This document shows positions 18,762 to 28,021 of a DNA stretch of 64,000 bases, piece after piece (positions within the stretch are counted from its first letter, which is position 1; each line of letters begins with the position of its first letter). Where the stretch lies: NCBI RefSeq assembly GCF_007859325.1, contig NZ_VOHK01000002.1, positions 538,069 through 602,068 of the forward strand, given 5' to 3'. Below the pieces are notes generated by a model. The model worked only from the letters and a program-made list of their open reading frames with translations, did no database searches and was not told the DNA's origin. This stretch comes from Luteimonas marina. GTDB lineage: Bacteria > Pseudomonadota > Gammaproteobacteria > Xanthomonadales > Xanthomonadaceae. A program made the translations under genes and the position numbers.

Positions 18762-19448
18762 TCAGGGGGGTGATGGATCCGGGGCTTCGGTCGGAGCCAT
18801 CGTGAAGATCAAGCGGCCGGCCACGCACGCTGCCGTCGCCGCGACAAGCTGTGCAGCAATGAACCAGGGCACGTCCGTGATCCGGATGCCGGAAAAGCTG
18901 TCGGTGAGGGCACGTGCGATGGACACCGCCGGATTGGCGAACGACGTCGAGGCCGTGAACCAGTAGGCGGCGGCGATGTAGGCGCCGACCGCCAGTGCGG
19001 TCGCCGGCACGCCGTGACGCGATGCACCGAAGACGACCAGCACCAGGCCGAAGGTCGCCACGAACTCACTCCAGACCAGCGCGCTACCTTCGCGCGCCTG
19101 TTCGGACATCGAGAACAAGGGCAGGTCGAACATGGCGTGCGCCGCCGCCACGCCTGCCATCGCGCCGACCACCTGCGCGCCGACGTAGCCGGCTGCTTCG
19201 CCCATCCCGAGTGTCCTGCGCAACATCATGGCGATGGTGACGGCCGGATTGAAATGCGCACCGGACACGTTGGCGAACACCACGATCAGCGCGAACAGGA
19301 CTGCGCCGGTGGCGATCGCGTTGGCGAGCAGTGCCAGCGCGACATTTCCGCCCGCCAGACGTTCGGCCATGATCCCGGAGCCGACGACTGCCGCCAGCAG
19401 GAACGCAGTTCCCAGCGCTTCGGCGGCCGTGCGGCGCAGCAGCGGCAC
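18762..19448 (-). CDS. aqpS: MIP-family aquaglyceroporin of the arsenic operon (AqpS-like)
   Basis: This 228-residue protein has about six membrane helices and the two aquaporin half-helices HFNPAVTIAM and FANPAVSIAR, both keeping NPA. The Arg after the second NPA is the usual selectivity-filter residue. It is the last gene of the ars operon and starts one base after arsC ends. In Sinorhizobium an AqpS channel replaces the arsenite pump and lets As(III) formed by ArsC flow out. The same role is inferred here, since no arsB or acr3 gene is in the window. Confidence 0.85.
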   Translation of the reverse strand: MPLLRRTAAEALGTAFLLAAVVGSGIMAERLAGGNVALALLANAIATGAVLFALIVVFANVSGAHFNPAVTIAMMLRRTLGMGEAAGYVGAQVVGAMAGVAAAHAMFDLPLFSMSEQAREGSALVWSEFVATFGLVLVVFGASRHGVPATALAVGAYIAAAYWFTASTSFANPAVSIARALTDSFSGIRITDVPWFIAAQLVAATAACVAGRLIFTMAPTEAPDPSPP

Positions 19449-19449
19449 G

Positions 19450-19944
19450 TCAGGACTCGCCGATCGCGCGGACTTCCCTCTGCAGCGACAGCCGGTCGAG
19501 CTTGTCGTGGGGCAGGCTCAGGAACAGGCGCAGGCGGCGCGCGATGGCCTGCGCCGTCCTGGCGAAGACGGCGCGCTTCGTCTCGTCGCCGCCCTCGGCC
19601 CTGGCTGGATCGGGGAATCCCCAGTGCGCGGTCATCGGCGAACCCGGCCAGAACGGACAGGCCTCGCCGGCCGCGCTGTCGCAGACGGTGATGATGAAAT
19701 CCATCTTCGGTGCATCCGGCGCGGCGAACACGTCCCAGCTCTTGCTGGAGAACCCTGCCGTCCCGCAGCCGAGGTTCTGGAGCGTTTCCAGCGCGAACGG
19801 ATTGACCTGCCCGGTGGGCTGGCTGCCGGCGCTGTAACCCTTGAAGCGACCACCGGACAGCTGGTTCACCAGGCCTTCGGCCAGGATGCTGCGGGCGCTG
19901 TTGCCGGTGCACAGGAACAGGATGTTGTAGGGAGGGCTGGCCAT
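19450..19944 (-). CDS. arsC: Arsenate reductase, low-molecular-weight phosphatase type
   Basis: The 164-residue protein has the phosphatase-like loop FLCTGNSARSILAEGL, whose cysteine attacks arsenate. Further conserved positions are YSAGSQPTG, the redox region DFIITVCDSAAGEACPFWPG, and HWGFPDPA, the family's general-acid segment. It reduces As(V) to As(III). The ATG at 19944 shares one base with the stop of the ArsI-like gene, so the two are coupled. It differs from the glutaredoxin-type plasmid R773 ArsC. Confidence 0.92.
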   Translation of the reverse strand: MASPPYNILFLCTGNSARSILAEGLVNQLSGGRFKGYSAGSQPTGQVNPFALETLQNLGCGTAGFSSKSWDVFAAPDAPKMDFIITVCDSAAGEACPFWPGSPMTAHWGFPDPARAEGGDETKRAVFARTAQAIARRLRLFLSLPHDKLDRLSLQREVRAIGES

Positions 19945-20423
19945 CAGCAGCAGCCCGACGCGGCGCTGCCGCAGGAGGCAGCCTTTGCGTTCCCGGTCGG
20001 ACGAGCGGGTGCGCAGCACGCTTCATCGGAGACGTCACCGCTGCGGCCGCGGCCATGGACGGGAATATCGCCCATGGTGTGGAAGGCTTCCCAGACCACG
20101 CCCTGTGGATCTTCCAGCCAGTGCTTGTCCGAACGCGCGTAGCAGCAGTTCGCGCCGGCCTCGGGTTCGCTGGACAGTCCGGCGATGCGGGCACGTTCCT
20201 CGATCTCGGACAATTCATCCGCACTCTCGACCTGGATGCCGAGATGGTTGACGCCAACGGCATCGGCGCGCGTCGAGATGGCGAAGTTCACGCGCGGGTC
20301 TTCGAGCATCCACTTGGCGTAGTCGTCCTTCTCGACGCTCGGCGGCGCGGCGAACAGGCCGGAGTAGAACCGGATGCTCTCCGGCAGGTTCCTGACCGAG
20401 ACGTGGACGTGCAGGCGTTTCAT
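19944..20423 (-). CDS. arsI: ArsI/CadI-type dioxygenase (VOC fold)
   Basis: This 159-residue vicinal-oxygen-chelate protein starts MKRLHVHVSVRNLPESIRFYS. It carries HLGIQVES and the cysteine pair ANCCYARSDKHWLEDPQGV typical of ArsI/CadI. In ArsI the pair binds trivalent organoarsenicals such as MAs(III), whose C-As bond is then cleaved by an Fe(II) centre. The His residues and Glu (VWEAFH) of the metal site are present. The C-terminal tail is rich in cysteine (EACCAPA and CGSAASGCC), perhaps for metal binding. It is the second gene of the operon, 16 bases after arsR. The cadmium-induced CadI group is the alternative. Confidence 0.85.
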   Translation of the reverse strand: MKRLHVHVSVRNLPESIRFYSGLFAAPPSVEKDDYAKWMLEDPRVNFAISTRADAVGVNHLGIQVESADELSEIEERARIAGLSSEPEAGANCCYARSDKHWLEDPQGVVWEAFHTMGDIPVHGRGRSGDVSDEACCAPARPTGNAKAASCGSAASGCC

Positions 20424-20439
20424 GGCAGGGCTCCTCGGG

Positions 20440-20760
20440 CTACTTGGCGCATGCGGTGGCGGAGGCTTCGCACGGCGTACCGGCGCAGCAGTTCTCGGTC
20501 AGGAAGGACAGCAGCTTGTCCATCGCCGGGTAGTTGGCCGAATAGATGACGAAGCGACCGTCCTGCCGCGAGAGGGTCAGGCCCGCGTTGGTGAGTTCCT
20601 TCAAATGGAAGGAAAGCGTCGCGGGACTGATGTCAAGCCGGTCGGCGATCCGGCCGGCGGGCAGCCCGTCCGGTCCCTGCTGCACCAGCAGGCGGAACAC
20701 GGCCAGACGGGTTTCCTGGGAAAGGGCACCCAGCAGCGCCACGGCATCGGCGTTTTTCAT
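20440..20760 (-). CDS. arsR: ArsR-family metalloregulator
   Basis: The 106-residue ArsR/SmtB repressor has the winged-helix segment LSQETRLAVFRLLVQQG, the recognition helix region ISPATLSFHLKELTNAGL, and the wing SRQDGRFVIYSA. It lacks the classic helix-3 ELCVCDL motif. Instead the cysteines are at the C-terminus (ENCCAGTPCEASATAC), as in ArsRs that sense As(III) through C-terminal cysteines. It is the first gene of the minus-strand ars operon. An inverted repeat over its start codon and promoter suggests autorepression. Confidence 0.92.
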   Translation of the reverse strand: MKNADAVALLGALSQETRLAVFRLLVQQGPDGLPAGRIADRLDISPATLSFHLKELTNAGLTLSRQDGRFVIYSANYPAMDKLLSFLTENCCAGTPCEASATACAK

Positions 20761-20795
20761 ATTTCGATATTATTGGAAATATCTAATTGATGCAA
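20759..20795 (-). promoter_or_regulatory. ars promoter and ArsR operator
   Basis: On the minus strand TTGCAT (20795-20790) and TAATAT (20772-20767) are 17 bases apart, a good sigma-70 promoter. A perfect repeat ATATTTC (20759-20765) and GAAATAT (20776-20782) overlaps the -10 element and the arsR ATG. Transcription should start at or within a few bases of the ATG, so the arsR message is probably leaderless. Confidence 0.7.
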
Positions 20796-21192
20796 CGGGC
20801 CTCGCCAGCCCCGGTCGCAGTCGTTCTGTCTTCCGGGGGCGGGAAAGGACGGCTGGCGCCGCCGCCATCCGCTCCTTGCGACCCGGACGCTGCTTCCGAC
20901 GGGCCGGTTCCCCGGCCTGTTTCCGTTGGAAAGTCCGGCCTTGGCGAGGCCGGAGCGGCCGGACCGGTGGTCGAACGCGATACCAGCGGGAGGGCCGGAG
21001 GCGTCCATGCGCTCGGCAGCCAGCCCGCAGGTCTACGGAAATGGTTATAAAATATTGTTTTTATTGAAATTTCAGGTTCATGTTTTCGCGCTGGCTTGGT
21101 TTCTGGCTTTGCCGACACGATGAAGTGCTCTGGACGCCGCTGCCGACCGTTCCCCGTTCCATCAGCGCAACGCTGGGGAACTTTCCCGTTCC
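20796..21192. other. Intergenic region between arsR and rpoH
   Basis: No credible gene is seen in about 400 bases. The half next to arsR is GC-rich with open frames on both strands but no ribosome-binding site or recognisable protein. At 21041-21080 it turns AT-rich (GGTTATAAAATATTG onward), unusual for this genome, and may hold an rpoH promoter. Confidence 0.5.
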
Positions 21193-21219
21193 TTAGCAGT
21201 CACACATGCCGACTGCTAA
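21193..21219 (+). promoter_or_regulatory. CIRCE-like operator before rpoH
   Basis: TTAGCAGTC (21193-21201), nine bases, then GACTGCTAA (21211-21219) is a perfect inverted repeat with the geometry of CIRCE (TTAGCACTC-N9-GAGTGCTAA). It differs at one position, with the matching change in the other arm. It ends 10 bases before the chosen rpoH start and is a likely HrcA-type binding site. Confidence 0.65.
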
Positions 21220-21229
21220 ACTCGTGAGC

Positions 21230-22120
<891 letters not shown>

Positions 22121-22149
22121 TCGGCGTAGTCGCCGGAAGAGGAAGAGGC

Positions 22150-22173
22150 AACGGCCCGCGCAAGCGGGCCGTT
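22150..22173 (+). terminator. rpoH terminator
   Basis: The ten-base stem AACGGCCCGC / GCGGGCCGTT has a GCAA tetraloop and runs into TTTGCG, 30 bases after the rpoH stop. Confidence 0.8.
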
Positions 22174-22217
22174 TGCGTTCGTGCCGTCATCGTGGCTTGG
22201 TTCGATCCACCGCAGCT

Positions 22218-22317
22218 CGTCATCCCGGCGAAAGCCGGGATCCATTTTGCCTTTGTCGTTTGCTGTTGCCGTCGAAGGGCAAGATCAAGATGGATCCCGG
22301 CTTTCGCCGGGATGACG
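22218..22317. repeat. REP-like inverted pair
   Basis: CGTCATCCCGGCGAAAGCCG and its exact inverse flank about 60 bases that include ATCCATTTTG and AAGATGGATC. It is the same family as 6461-6558 and lies between convergent rpoH and zupT. Confidence 0.85.
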
Positions 22318-22385
22318 GTGAGGGGGATGACGGCTGAAAGGATGGCGACTGATGGAGATGGTAGCCGAGGGAGCCGGGGAAGCCC

Positions 22386-23195
22386 CTACCACTTGAACAG
22401 CACCAGACTGATCGCCAGCGCGCCCATGCCGGTGACCAGGCCGTACACGGTTTCGTGGCCCTTGGCGTAGCGCTTGGCGGCCGGCAGCAGTTCGTCCAGG
22501 GCGAGGAACACCATCACCCCGGCGATGACGCCGAACACGGCGCCGAACACCGCCTCCGACAGGAACGGGCGCAGCAGCACGTAGCCGATGATCGCGCCGA
22601 CCGGTTCGGCCAGGCCCGACAGCAGGCAGGCGATGAACGCATAGACCTTGTTGTTGGTGGCGAAGTACACCGGCACCGCGATCGCGATGCCCTCGGGGAT
22701 GTTGTGGATCGCGATCGCGAACGCCAGCGGCATGCCGACGCCGGGATCGCCGAGGGTGGCGAAGAACGTCGCCAGGCCTTCGGGAAAGTTGTGCGCGGTG
22801 ATCGCGATCGCGGTCAGCAGGCCGACGCGCTTGATGTAGTCGCGGTTGTGCTGGCGGAAGTAGGGATCGTCCACCTCCAGTCGTTCGTGCGGATTGGGCA
22901 CCAGCCGGTCGATGGTGACGATCAGCAGCACGCCGGCCAGGAACGACAGCGTGCCCCAGGTGAAGCCGAGCTTGTCGCCGTAGGCCAGGGTGAACGAGGC
23001 GATCGACTTGTTGAGGATCTCGGCCAGCGACACGTAGACCATCGCGCCGCCGGCGAAGGCGAGGCCGAACGCGAGCAGGCGTGCATTCGGCTTCTTCGAC
23101 GCGAACACCAGCAGGCTGCCGAAGCCGGTGGCCAGTCCCGCGCCCGTGGTCACGAGGAGGGCGATCAGCCAGTTCTGCGTCGGGATGTCGGTCAT
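22386..23195 (-). CDS. zupT: ZIP-family divalent metal transporter ZupT
   Basis: The 269-residue inner-membrane protein has about eight helices. The paired metal-binding motifs TAHNFPEGLATFF (helix 4) and IHNIPEGIAIAVP (helix 5) are those of the ZupT branch of the ZIP family, which imports Zn(II) and other divalent ions. A short polar loop between helices 3 and 4 (LVPNPHERLEVDD) is usual. The length fits E. coli ZupT (257). The neighbours show no metal regulon apart from the unrelated ars operon. Confidence 0.92.
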   Translation of the reverse strand: MTDIPTQNWLIALLVTTGAGLATGFGSLLVFASKKPNARLLAFGLAFAGGAMVYVSLAEILNKSIASFTLAYGDKLGFTWGTLSFLAGVLLIVTIDRLVPNPHERLEVDDPYFRQHNRDYIKRVGLLTAIAITAHNFPEGLATFFATLGDPGVGMPLAFAIAIHNIPEGIAIAVPVYFATNNKVYAFIACLLSGLAEPVGAIIGYVLLRPFLSEAVFGAVFGVIAGVMVFLALDELLPAAKRYAKGHETVYGLVTGMGALAISLVLFKW

Positions 23196-23273
23196 GCGGG
23201 GCGCGTTCCGGGGGACGCGCCATCCTAGCCGAACTGCAGCGCGCGCGGCCTGCGCGATGCGCGTTCGCGTTCG

Positions 23274-24539
23274 TTACTTTGTATCGGAACGATCGTCGTC
23301 GCCGAGGATGATCCGCGCCGCGCGCTGGTAGCTCCAGTACGCCCAGAACCAGTTGAGCAGCACCACCAGGCGGTTGCGGAATCCGATCAGGAAAAACACG
23401 TGCGCGGTGAGCCAGAACCACCACGCCAGCAGGCCGGACAGTTTCAGGCGACCGAAATCGACCACCGCGGCCATGCGGCCGATGGTGGCGAGGTTGCCGT
23501 AGTCGCGGTAGACGAACGGCGTCGTCGTCCGGCCCGACAGGCGCGCGCGGATCGACTGCGCCACGTGCCGGCCCATCTGCTTGGCCGCGGGCGCGACGCC
23601 GGGCACGGGCTTGCCGTCCTGCTGCAGCGAGGCGAGGTCGCCGGCGACGAACAGGTCGGGATGGCCGGGTACGGTGAGGTCGGGCAGCACCGGCACGCGG
23701 CCGGCGCGGTCGAGTTCGACGCCGAGCGTGCGGCCCAGCGGCGAGGCGGCGACGCCCGCGGCCCAGACCACGGTCTTCGCGGGCACGAAGGTCTCGCCTA
23801 GGCGGTAGCCCTCGGCGGTGATGTCCGCGACCGGCGTGCCGGTGGCGACTTCGACGCCGAGTTTCTCGAGCTGTCGCCGCGCCTTTTCCGACAGGTCCTC
23901 GGGGAACGAGGACAGCACGCGCGGCCCGGCCTCGACCAGACGCACGCGCGCCTGCGCCGGATCGATGTTGCGGAACTCGTCCTTCAGCGTGTGCCGCGCG
24001 ATCTCGGCCAGGGTGCCCGCGAGCTCGACGCCGGTCGGGCCGCCGCCGACGACGGCGAAGCTGAGCCAGGCCTCGCGCTCGGCGGGATCGTCGGCGGCCT
24101 CGGCGCGCTCGAAGGCGAGCAGCAACTTGCGGCGCAGGTCGAGCGCGTCGTCGAGCGTCTTCAGCCCCGGCGCGTGCGCGGCCCAGTGGTCGTTGCCGAA
24201 GTAGGCGTGGGTGGCGCCGCTGGCGAGCAGCAGGAAGTCGAAGGCGATGGCGCTGCCGTCCTCGAGTTCGACGCGCTTGCCGGCCGCGTCGATGCGCGCC
24301 ACCGTCGCCATGCGCACCTCGACGTTCTTCTGCCCGCGCAGGATGTGGCGCAGCGGCGCGGCGATGTCGGGCGCGGACAGGCCGGCGGTCGCGACCTGGT
24401 AGAGCAGCGGCTGGAACAGGTGGTGGTTGCCGCGGTCGAGCAGGGTGATGCGCACCGGCGCCGACGCCAGCGCCCGCGTCGCCCAGAGGCCGGCGAAGCC
24501 GCCGCCGACGATGACGACGTGGGGCATGGGGGCGGTCAT
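23274..24539 (-). CDS. ndh: Type II NADH dehydrogenase
   Basis: This 421-residue flavoprotein has an FAD-binding VIVGGGFAGLWATRAL at the N-terminus, the NADH-binding VVGGGPTGVELAGTL around residue 165, and LFVAGDLASL near 300. The C-terminal hydrophobic stretch (LLAWWFWLTAHVFFLIGF) anchors it to the membrane surface. It is a non-proton-pumping NADH:quinone oxidoreductase. The ATG at 24539 is taken; the ATG four codons in is equally possible. It is monocistronic, with a repeat upstream. Confidence 0.9.
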   Translation of the reverse strand: MTAPMPHVVIVGGGFAGLWATRALASAPVRITLLDRGNHHLFQPLLYQVATAGLSAPDIAAPLRHILRGQKNVEVRMATVARIDAAGKRVELEDGSAIAFDFLLLASGATHAYFGNDHWAAHAPGLKTLDDALDLRRKLLLAFERAEAADDPAEREAWLSFAVVGGGPTGVELAGTLAEIARHTLKDEFRNIDPAQARVRLVEAGPRVLSSFPEDLSEKARRQLEKLGVEVATGTPVADITAEGYRLGETFVPAKTVVWAAGVAASPLGRTLGVELDRAGRVPVLPDLTVPGHPDLFVAGDLASLQQDGKPVPGVAPAAKQMGRHVAQSIRARLSGRTTTPFVYRDYGNLATIGRMAAVVDFGRLKLSGLLAWWFWLTAHVFFLIGFRNRLVVLLNWFWAYWSYQRAARIILGDDDRSDTK

Positions 24540-24609
24540 GGCGTGATTATCTCAGGATGCAGGCAAAGGCGGGGCGCCTGCGCAGGAGATCGCGAGATTC
24601 CTTTGGAAC

Positions 24610-24695
24610 CGTCATTCCCGCGAAGGCGGGAATCCAGCGTCTTTACCGTGCATGAAAAGCAAAGACACTGGGTTCCCGCCTTCGCGGGAATGACG
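24610..24695. repeat. REP-like inverted pair, GTCATTCCCGCG variant
   Basis: CGTCATTCCCGCGAAGGCGG and the inverse CCGCCTTCGCGGGAATGACG flank an imperfect spacer (AATCCAGCGTCTTT, then AAAGACACTGGGTT). It lies between tal and ndh. Confidence 0.85.
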
Positions 24696-24712
24696 GTGTC
24701 GAGGTGCGTGCG

Positions 24713-25660
24713 TCAGCCGATCTTCGCCGCCAGCTGCGCCTCCAGCTTGCGCTGGTCGGCGGCAAAGTTGCGGATGCCCTGGGCGAGCTTCTCTGTCGCC
24801 ATCGCGTCCTCGTTGTGCTGCCAGCGGAAGCCGGCCTCGTCGAGCGCGGCGGGCTGCGCGGTGCGTTCGCCGGTATCGGCCAGGGCGCGTTCGACCGGCG
24901 CGTCGGAGGCTTCCAGCGCGGCCAGCAGGTCGGGCGAGATGGTCAGCCGGTCGCAGCCGGCCAGCGCCAGCACTTCCCCGGTGTTGCGGAAGCTCGCGCC
25001 CATCACCACGGTGTCGTAGCCGTGGCGCTTGTAGTAGTGCCAGATGCCGGTGACCGATTGCACGCCCGGGTCGTCCTGCGGCGTGGCCGGCTTGTCCATG
25101 CCGTTGGCCAGGTGCCAGTCGAGGATGCGGCCGACGAAGGGCGAGATCAGGAACACGCCGGCCTCGGCGCAGGCCACCGCCTGCGCGAACGAGAACAGCA
25201 GGGTCAGGTTGCAGTGGATGCCTTCGCGCTCGAGCCGCTCGGCGGCGCGGATGCCTTCCCAGGTCGAGGCGGTCTTGATCAGCAGGCGGTCGGTGCCGAT
25301 CCCGGCCTGATCGTAGAGCTCGACGAGACGGTGCGCCTTGGCGACGGTGGCCTCGGTGTCGAAGCTCAGCCGCGCGTCGACCTCGGTGGAGACGCGGCCC
25401 GGGATCAGCTTCAGGATCTCGCCGCCGATCGCCACCGCTAGCCGGTCGCAGGCATCGCCGACCTTCGCCTCGCCGCTGCCGGTCGCCTTCGCCACCGCTT
25501 CGTCGAGATGGCCGGCGTAGGCGGGCAGCGACGCGGCCTTGAGCAGCAGCGAGGGATTGGTGGTGGCGTCCATCGGCTTGAAGCGGGCGATGGCCTCGAT
25601 GTCGCCGGTGTCGGCGACGACGGTGGACAGGGCGCGGAGCTGTTCGAGCTGGGTCGTCAT
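24713..25660 (-). CDS. tal: Transaldolase
   Basis: The 315-residue cytoplasmic enzyme of the non-oxidative pentose phosphate pathway matches the TalB type in length. Motifs are [16 protein letters not shown] near the N-terminus, [13 protein letters not shown], and the Schiff-base lysine in [17 protein letters not shown]. It is followed by [22 protein letters not shown] and ISPFVGRI. It transfers a dihydroxyacetone unit between sedoheptulose 7-phosphate and glyceraldehyde 3-phosphate. The ATG start gives the standard N-terminus. Confidence 0.95.
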   Translation of the reverse strand: MTTQLEQLRALSTVVADTGDIEAIARFKPMDATTNPSLLLKAASLPAYAGHLDEAVAKATGSGEAKVGDACDRLAVAIGGEILKLIPGRVSTEVDARLSFDTEATVAKAHRLVELYDQAGIGTDRLLIKTASTWEGIRAAERLEREGIHCNLTLLFSFAQAVACAEAGVFLISPFVGRILDWHLANGMDKPATPQDDPGVQSVTGIWHYYKRHGYDTVVMGASFRNTGEVLALAGCDRLTISPDLLAALEASDAPVERALADTGERTAQPAALDEAGFRWQHNEDAMATEKLAQGIRNFAADQRKLEAQLAAKIG

Positions 25661-25732
25661 GGGGGCGCGAGGCGGATCGATGCGGGAAGACGCCTATTGT
25701 CGCGCATCCGCCGGCGCGGCGCCGCATTGGTT

Positions 25733-27055
25733 TCAGCCCGTACGGTCGCGGTCGATCAGCGAGGCCTTGCGCGTGTCGGGCATCCGCAGGTAGACCAGCA
25801 GCGAGCAGCCGATGCAGGCGGTGACGTACCAGAAGAAGCCGCGCTCATGGCCGATGTCCTTGAACCACAGCGCCACGTATTCGGCGGTGCCGCCGAACAG
25901 CGCCACCGTCAGCGCGTAGGGCAGGCCGACGCCGAGGGCGCGGACCTCGACCGGGAACAGCTCCGCCTTCACCACCGCGTTGATCGCGGTGTAGCCGCTG
26001 ACGATGACAAGCGCGCCGAGGATCAGCCAGAACGCCTGCGCCGGGCTCGACGCGTGCTGCAGCGCGGACAGGATCGGCCAGGTGCACAGCGTGCCGAGCA
26101 CGCCGAACGCGATCAGCACCGGGCGCCGCCCGATGCGGTCCGACAGCGCGCCGACCAGCGGCTGCAGCAGCATGTACACGAACAGCGTGGAGGCGTTGAT
26201 CAGGCTCGCGGTCTCGCTGGCGATGCCGGCGCTGTTGACCATGAACTTGTGCACGTAGGTGGTGTAGGTATAGAACGCCAGCGTGCCGCCCATGGTCAGG
26301 CCGACCACGGTCAACACCGCGCGCGGATGGCGCGCGAGCTCGCGCAGCGTGCCCTGGCGCGCGTTGGCCTGCTCCGACGCGCCGGCTTCGGCCTTCGCGA
26401 AGGCCTCGCTCTCGACCATGGTCCGGCGCAGCCACAGCGCCACCACCGCGGCGACCGCGCCGATGACGAACGGGATCCGCCAGCCCCAGTCGCGCAGCTG
26501 GTCGTCGGTCAGGAACACGCGCTGCAGCGCGATCAGCACGCCGAGCGCGACCAGGTGGCCCATGACGAGCGTGACGTACTGGAAGCTCGACCAGAAGCCG
26601 CGGTGCTCGCGCGTGGCGACTTCGCTCAGGTAGGTGGCCGAGGTGCCGTACTCGCCGCCGACGCTCAGGCCCTGCAGCAGCCGCGCCAGCACCAGCAGCA
26701 CCGGCGCGGCGACGCCGATGCTGGCGTAGCCGGGCGTGCAGGCGATCATCAGCGAGCCGGTGCACATCATCACCACCGACAGCATCAGCGCGCGCTTGCG
26801 GCCGTGGCGATCGGCGTAGCGGCCGAGCAGCCAGGCGCCGAGCGGGCGCATCAGGAAACCGACGGCGAAGATCGCCGAGGTCTTGAGCAACTGGCTGGTG
26901 CGGTCGCCGCCGGGGAAGAACACCTCGGCGAAATACAGCGAGAACGCGGCGTAGACGTACCAGTCGTACCACTCGACGAGGTTGCCGACCGAGCCGCTGA
27001 AGATGCTGCGCAGGCGCTGCGCGGGCGTCATGGCGGCGCTGGATCGGGTCTGCAT
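25733..27055 (-). CDS. MFS transporter, KgtP/ProP-like metabolite:H+ symporter
   Basis: The 440-residue protein has 12 predicted membrane helices. The opening GNLVEWYDWYVYAAFSLYFA and the loop 2-3 motif GRYADRHGRKRALMLS are diagnostic of the metabolite:H+ symporter family (KgtP, ProP, ShiA). LLQGLSVGGEYGTSATYLSE is also conserved. Overall it looks most like 2-oxoglutarate permease KgtP, but the substrate cannot be read from sequence alone. The ATG at 27055 is used; the methionine eight residues in is an alternative. Confidence 0.85.
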   Translation of the reverse strand: MQTRSSAAMTPAQRLRSIFSGSVGNLVEWYDWYVYAAFSLYFAEVFFPGGDRTSQLLKTSAIFAVGFLMRPLGAWLLGRYADRHGRKRALMLSVVMMCTGSLMIACTPGYASIGVAAPVLLVLARLLQGLSVGGEYGTSATYLSEVATREHRGFWSSFQYVTLVMGHLVALGVLIALQRVFLTDDQLRDWGWRIPFVIGAVAAVVALWLRRTMVESEAFAKAEAGASEQANARQGTLRELARHPRAVLTVVGLTMGGTLAFYTYTTYVHKFMVNSAGIASETASLINASTLFVYMLLQPLVGALSDRIGRRPVLIAFGVLGTLCTWPILSALQHASSPAQAFWLILGALVIVSGYTAINAVVKAELFPVEVRALGVGLPYALTVALFGGTAEYVALWFKDIGHERGFFWYVTACIGCSLLVYLRMPDTRKASLIDRDRTG

Positions 27056-27177
27056 GCGGTGGTCGCGCCGGATCGGGATCGCGCGATTGTGGCCCGTCCG
27101 CGCCGCGGGATCACGCTGCGGCGCATCGCCGCCGGAACGCGCTAATCTGGAGGCCGGATCACGTCGGGAAAACCGCC

Positions 27178-27918
27178 ATGGCGGAGGTGGAGAAGCGGAT
27201 CGCGTTGTTGATCGATGCGGACAACGCGCCGGCGTCGAAGATCGACGCGATCCTCAACGAGGTCGCACGCCACGGCGTGGCCAACGTGCGCCGGGCCTAC
27301 GGCAACTGGAAGAATCCCCACATCAAGTCCTGGGAAGCGGTGCTGCACGAATACGCGATCCGCCCGATCCAGCAGTTCGCGTACTCCTCCGGCAAGAACG
27401 CCTCCGACATGGCGATGGTGATCGACGCGATGGACCTGCTGTACGCCGGCAACCTCGACGGCTTCGCCATCGTGTCGAGCGATGCCGACTTCACGCCGCT
27501 GGTGATGCGCCTGCTGACCGAGGGCGTGAAGGTCTACGGCTTCGGCGAGCAGAAGACGCCGGCGCCGTTCGTCAACGCCTGCTCCAAGTTCACCTACGTC
27601 GAGGCGCTCGCCGCACCGAGCGCGGAGGCCGGGGCCGCGCCCGCGGCCAGCAAGCCCAAGACGCAGAAGCAGCTGCGCGGCGACGCCCGCCTGCTGCAGC
27701 TGCTGCGCAGCGCCGTCGAGGCGGCCGGCGACGACGACGGCTGGGCGCACCTGGGCCAGGTCGGGCACCAGATCGGCAACCAGGCCTCGCTGGACCCGCG
27801 CAACTACGGCTACCGCAAACTCAGCGACCTGGTCGAGGCGATCGGGCTGTTCGAGATCCGCCGCCAGGGGCAGATCGTCTACGTGCGCGAGAAGCCGAAG
27901 GGCAAGTCCGCGGGCTGA
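27178..27918 (+). CDS. NYN-domain and OST-HTH/LOTUS protein
   Basis: The protein has 246 residues. The N-terminal 145 are a NYN (LabA/DUF88, PIN-like) nuclease domain with the acidic residues ALLIDADNA, NASDMAMVIDAMDLLY and VSSDADFTPLVMRL. After a low-complexity Ala/Lys linker, residues about 165-240 form an OST-HTH (LOTUS) RNA-binding domain (LGQVGHQIGNQASLDPRNYGYRKLSDLVEA). Related proteins are probable ribonucleases, but the target is unknown. It is a single gene facing priA across a palindromic repeat. Confidence 0.85.
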   Translation: MAEVEKRIALLIDADNAPASKIDAILNEVARHGVANVRRAYGNWKNPHIKSWEAVLHEYAIRPIQQFAYSSGKNASDMAMVIDAMDLLYAGNLDGFAIVSSDADFTPLVMRLLTEGVKVYGFGEQKTPAPFVNACSKFTYVEALAAPSAEAGAAPAASKPKTQKQLRGDARLLQLLRSAVEAAGDDDGWAHLGQVGHQIGNQASLDPRNYGYRKLSDLVEAIGLFEIRRQGQIVYVREKPKGKSAG

Positions 27919-27940
27919 TCCTGCCTGCGTTCCATGGAAC

Positions 27941-28013
27941 CGTAGGTCGGGGCTACGCCCCCGACGCTTTGACCACCGATGGCCGGGCGTCGGGGGCGTA
28001 GCCCCGACCTACG
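27941..28013. repeat. Palindromic repeat between convergent genes
   Basis: CGTAGGTCGGGGCTACGCCC and its inverse GGGCGTAGCCCCGACCTACG flank about 30 bases; each arm extends into CCCGACG/CGTCGGG. It is a separate repeat family from the GTCAT elements and lies between the NYN gene and priA, likely serving both as terminator. Confidence 0.8.
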
Positions 28014-28021
28014 CGCGGCGG

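Noticed and set aside
20783..21118. Open frames of 83-111 residues between arsR and rpoH
   Set aside because: Frames overlap on both strands, with no ribosome-binding site, domain or conserved-looking motif.
21206..21229. ATG at 21206 as rpoH start
   Set aside because: It lies in the middle of the CIRCE-like inverted repeat and has no ribosome-binding site.
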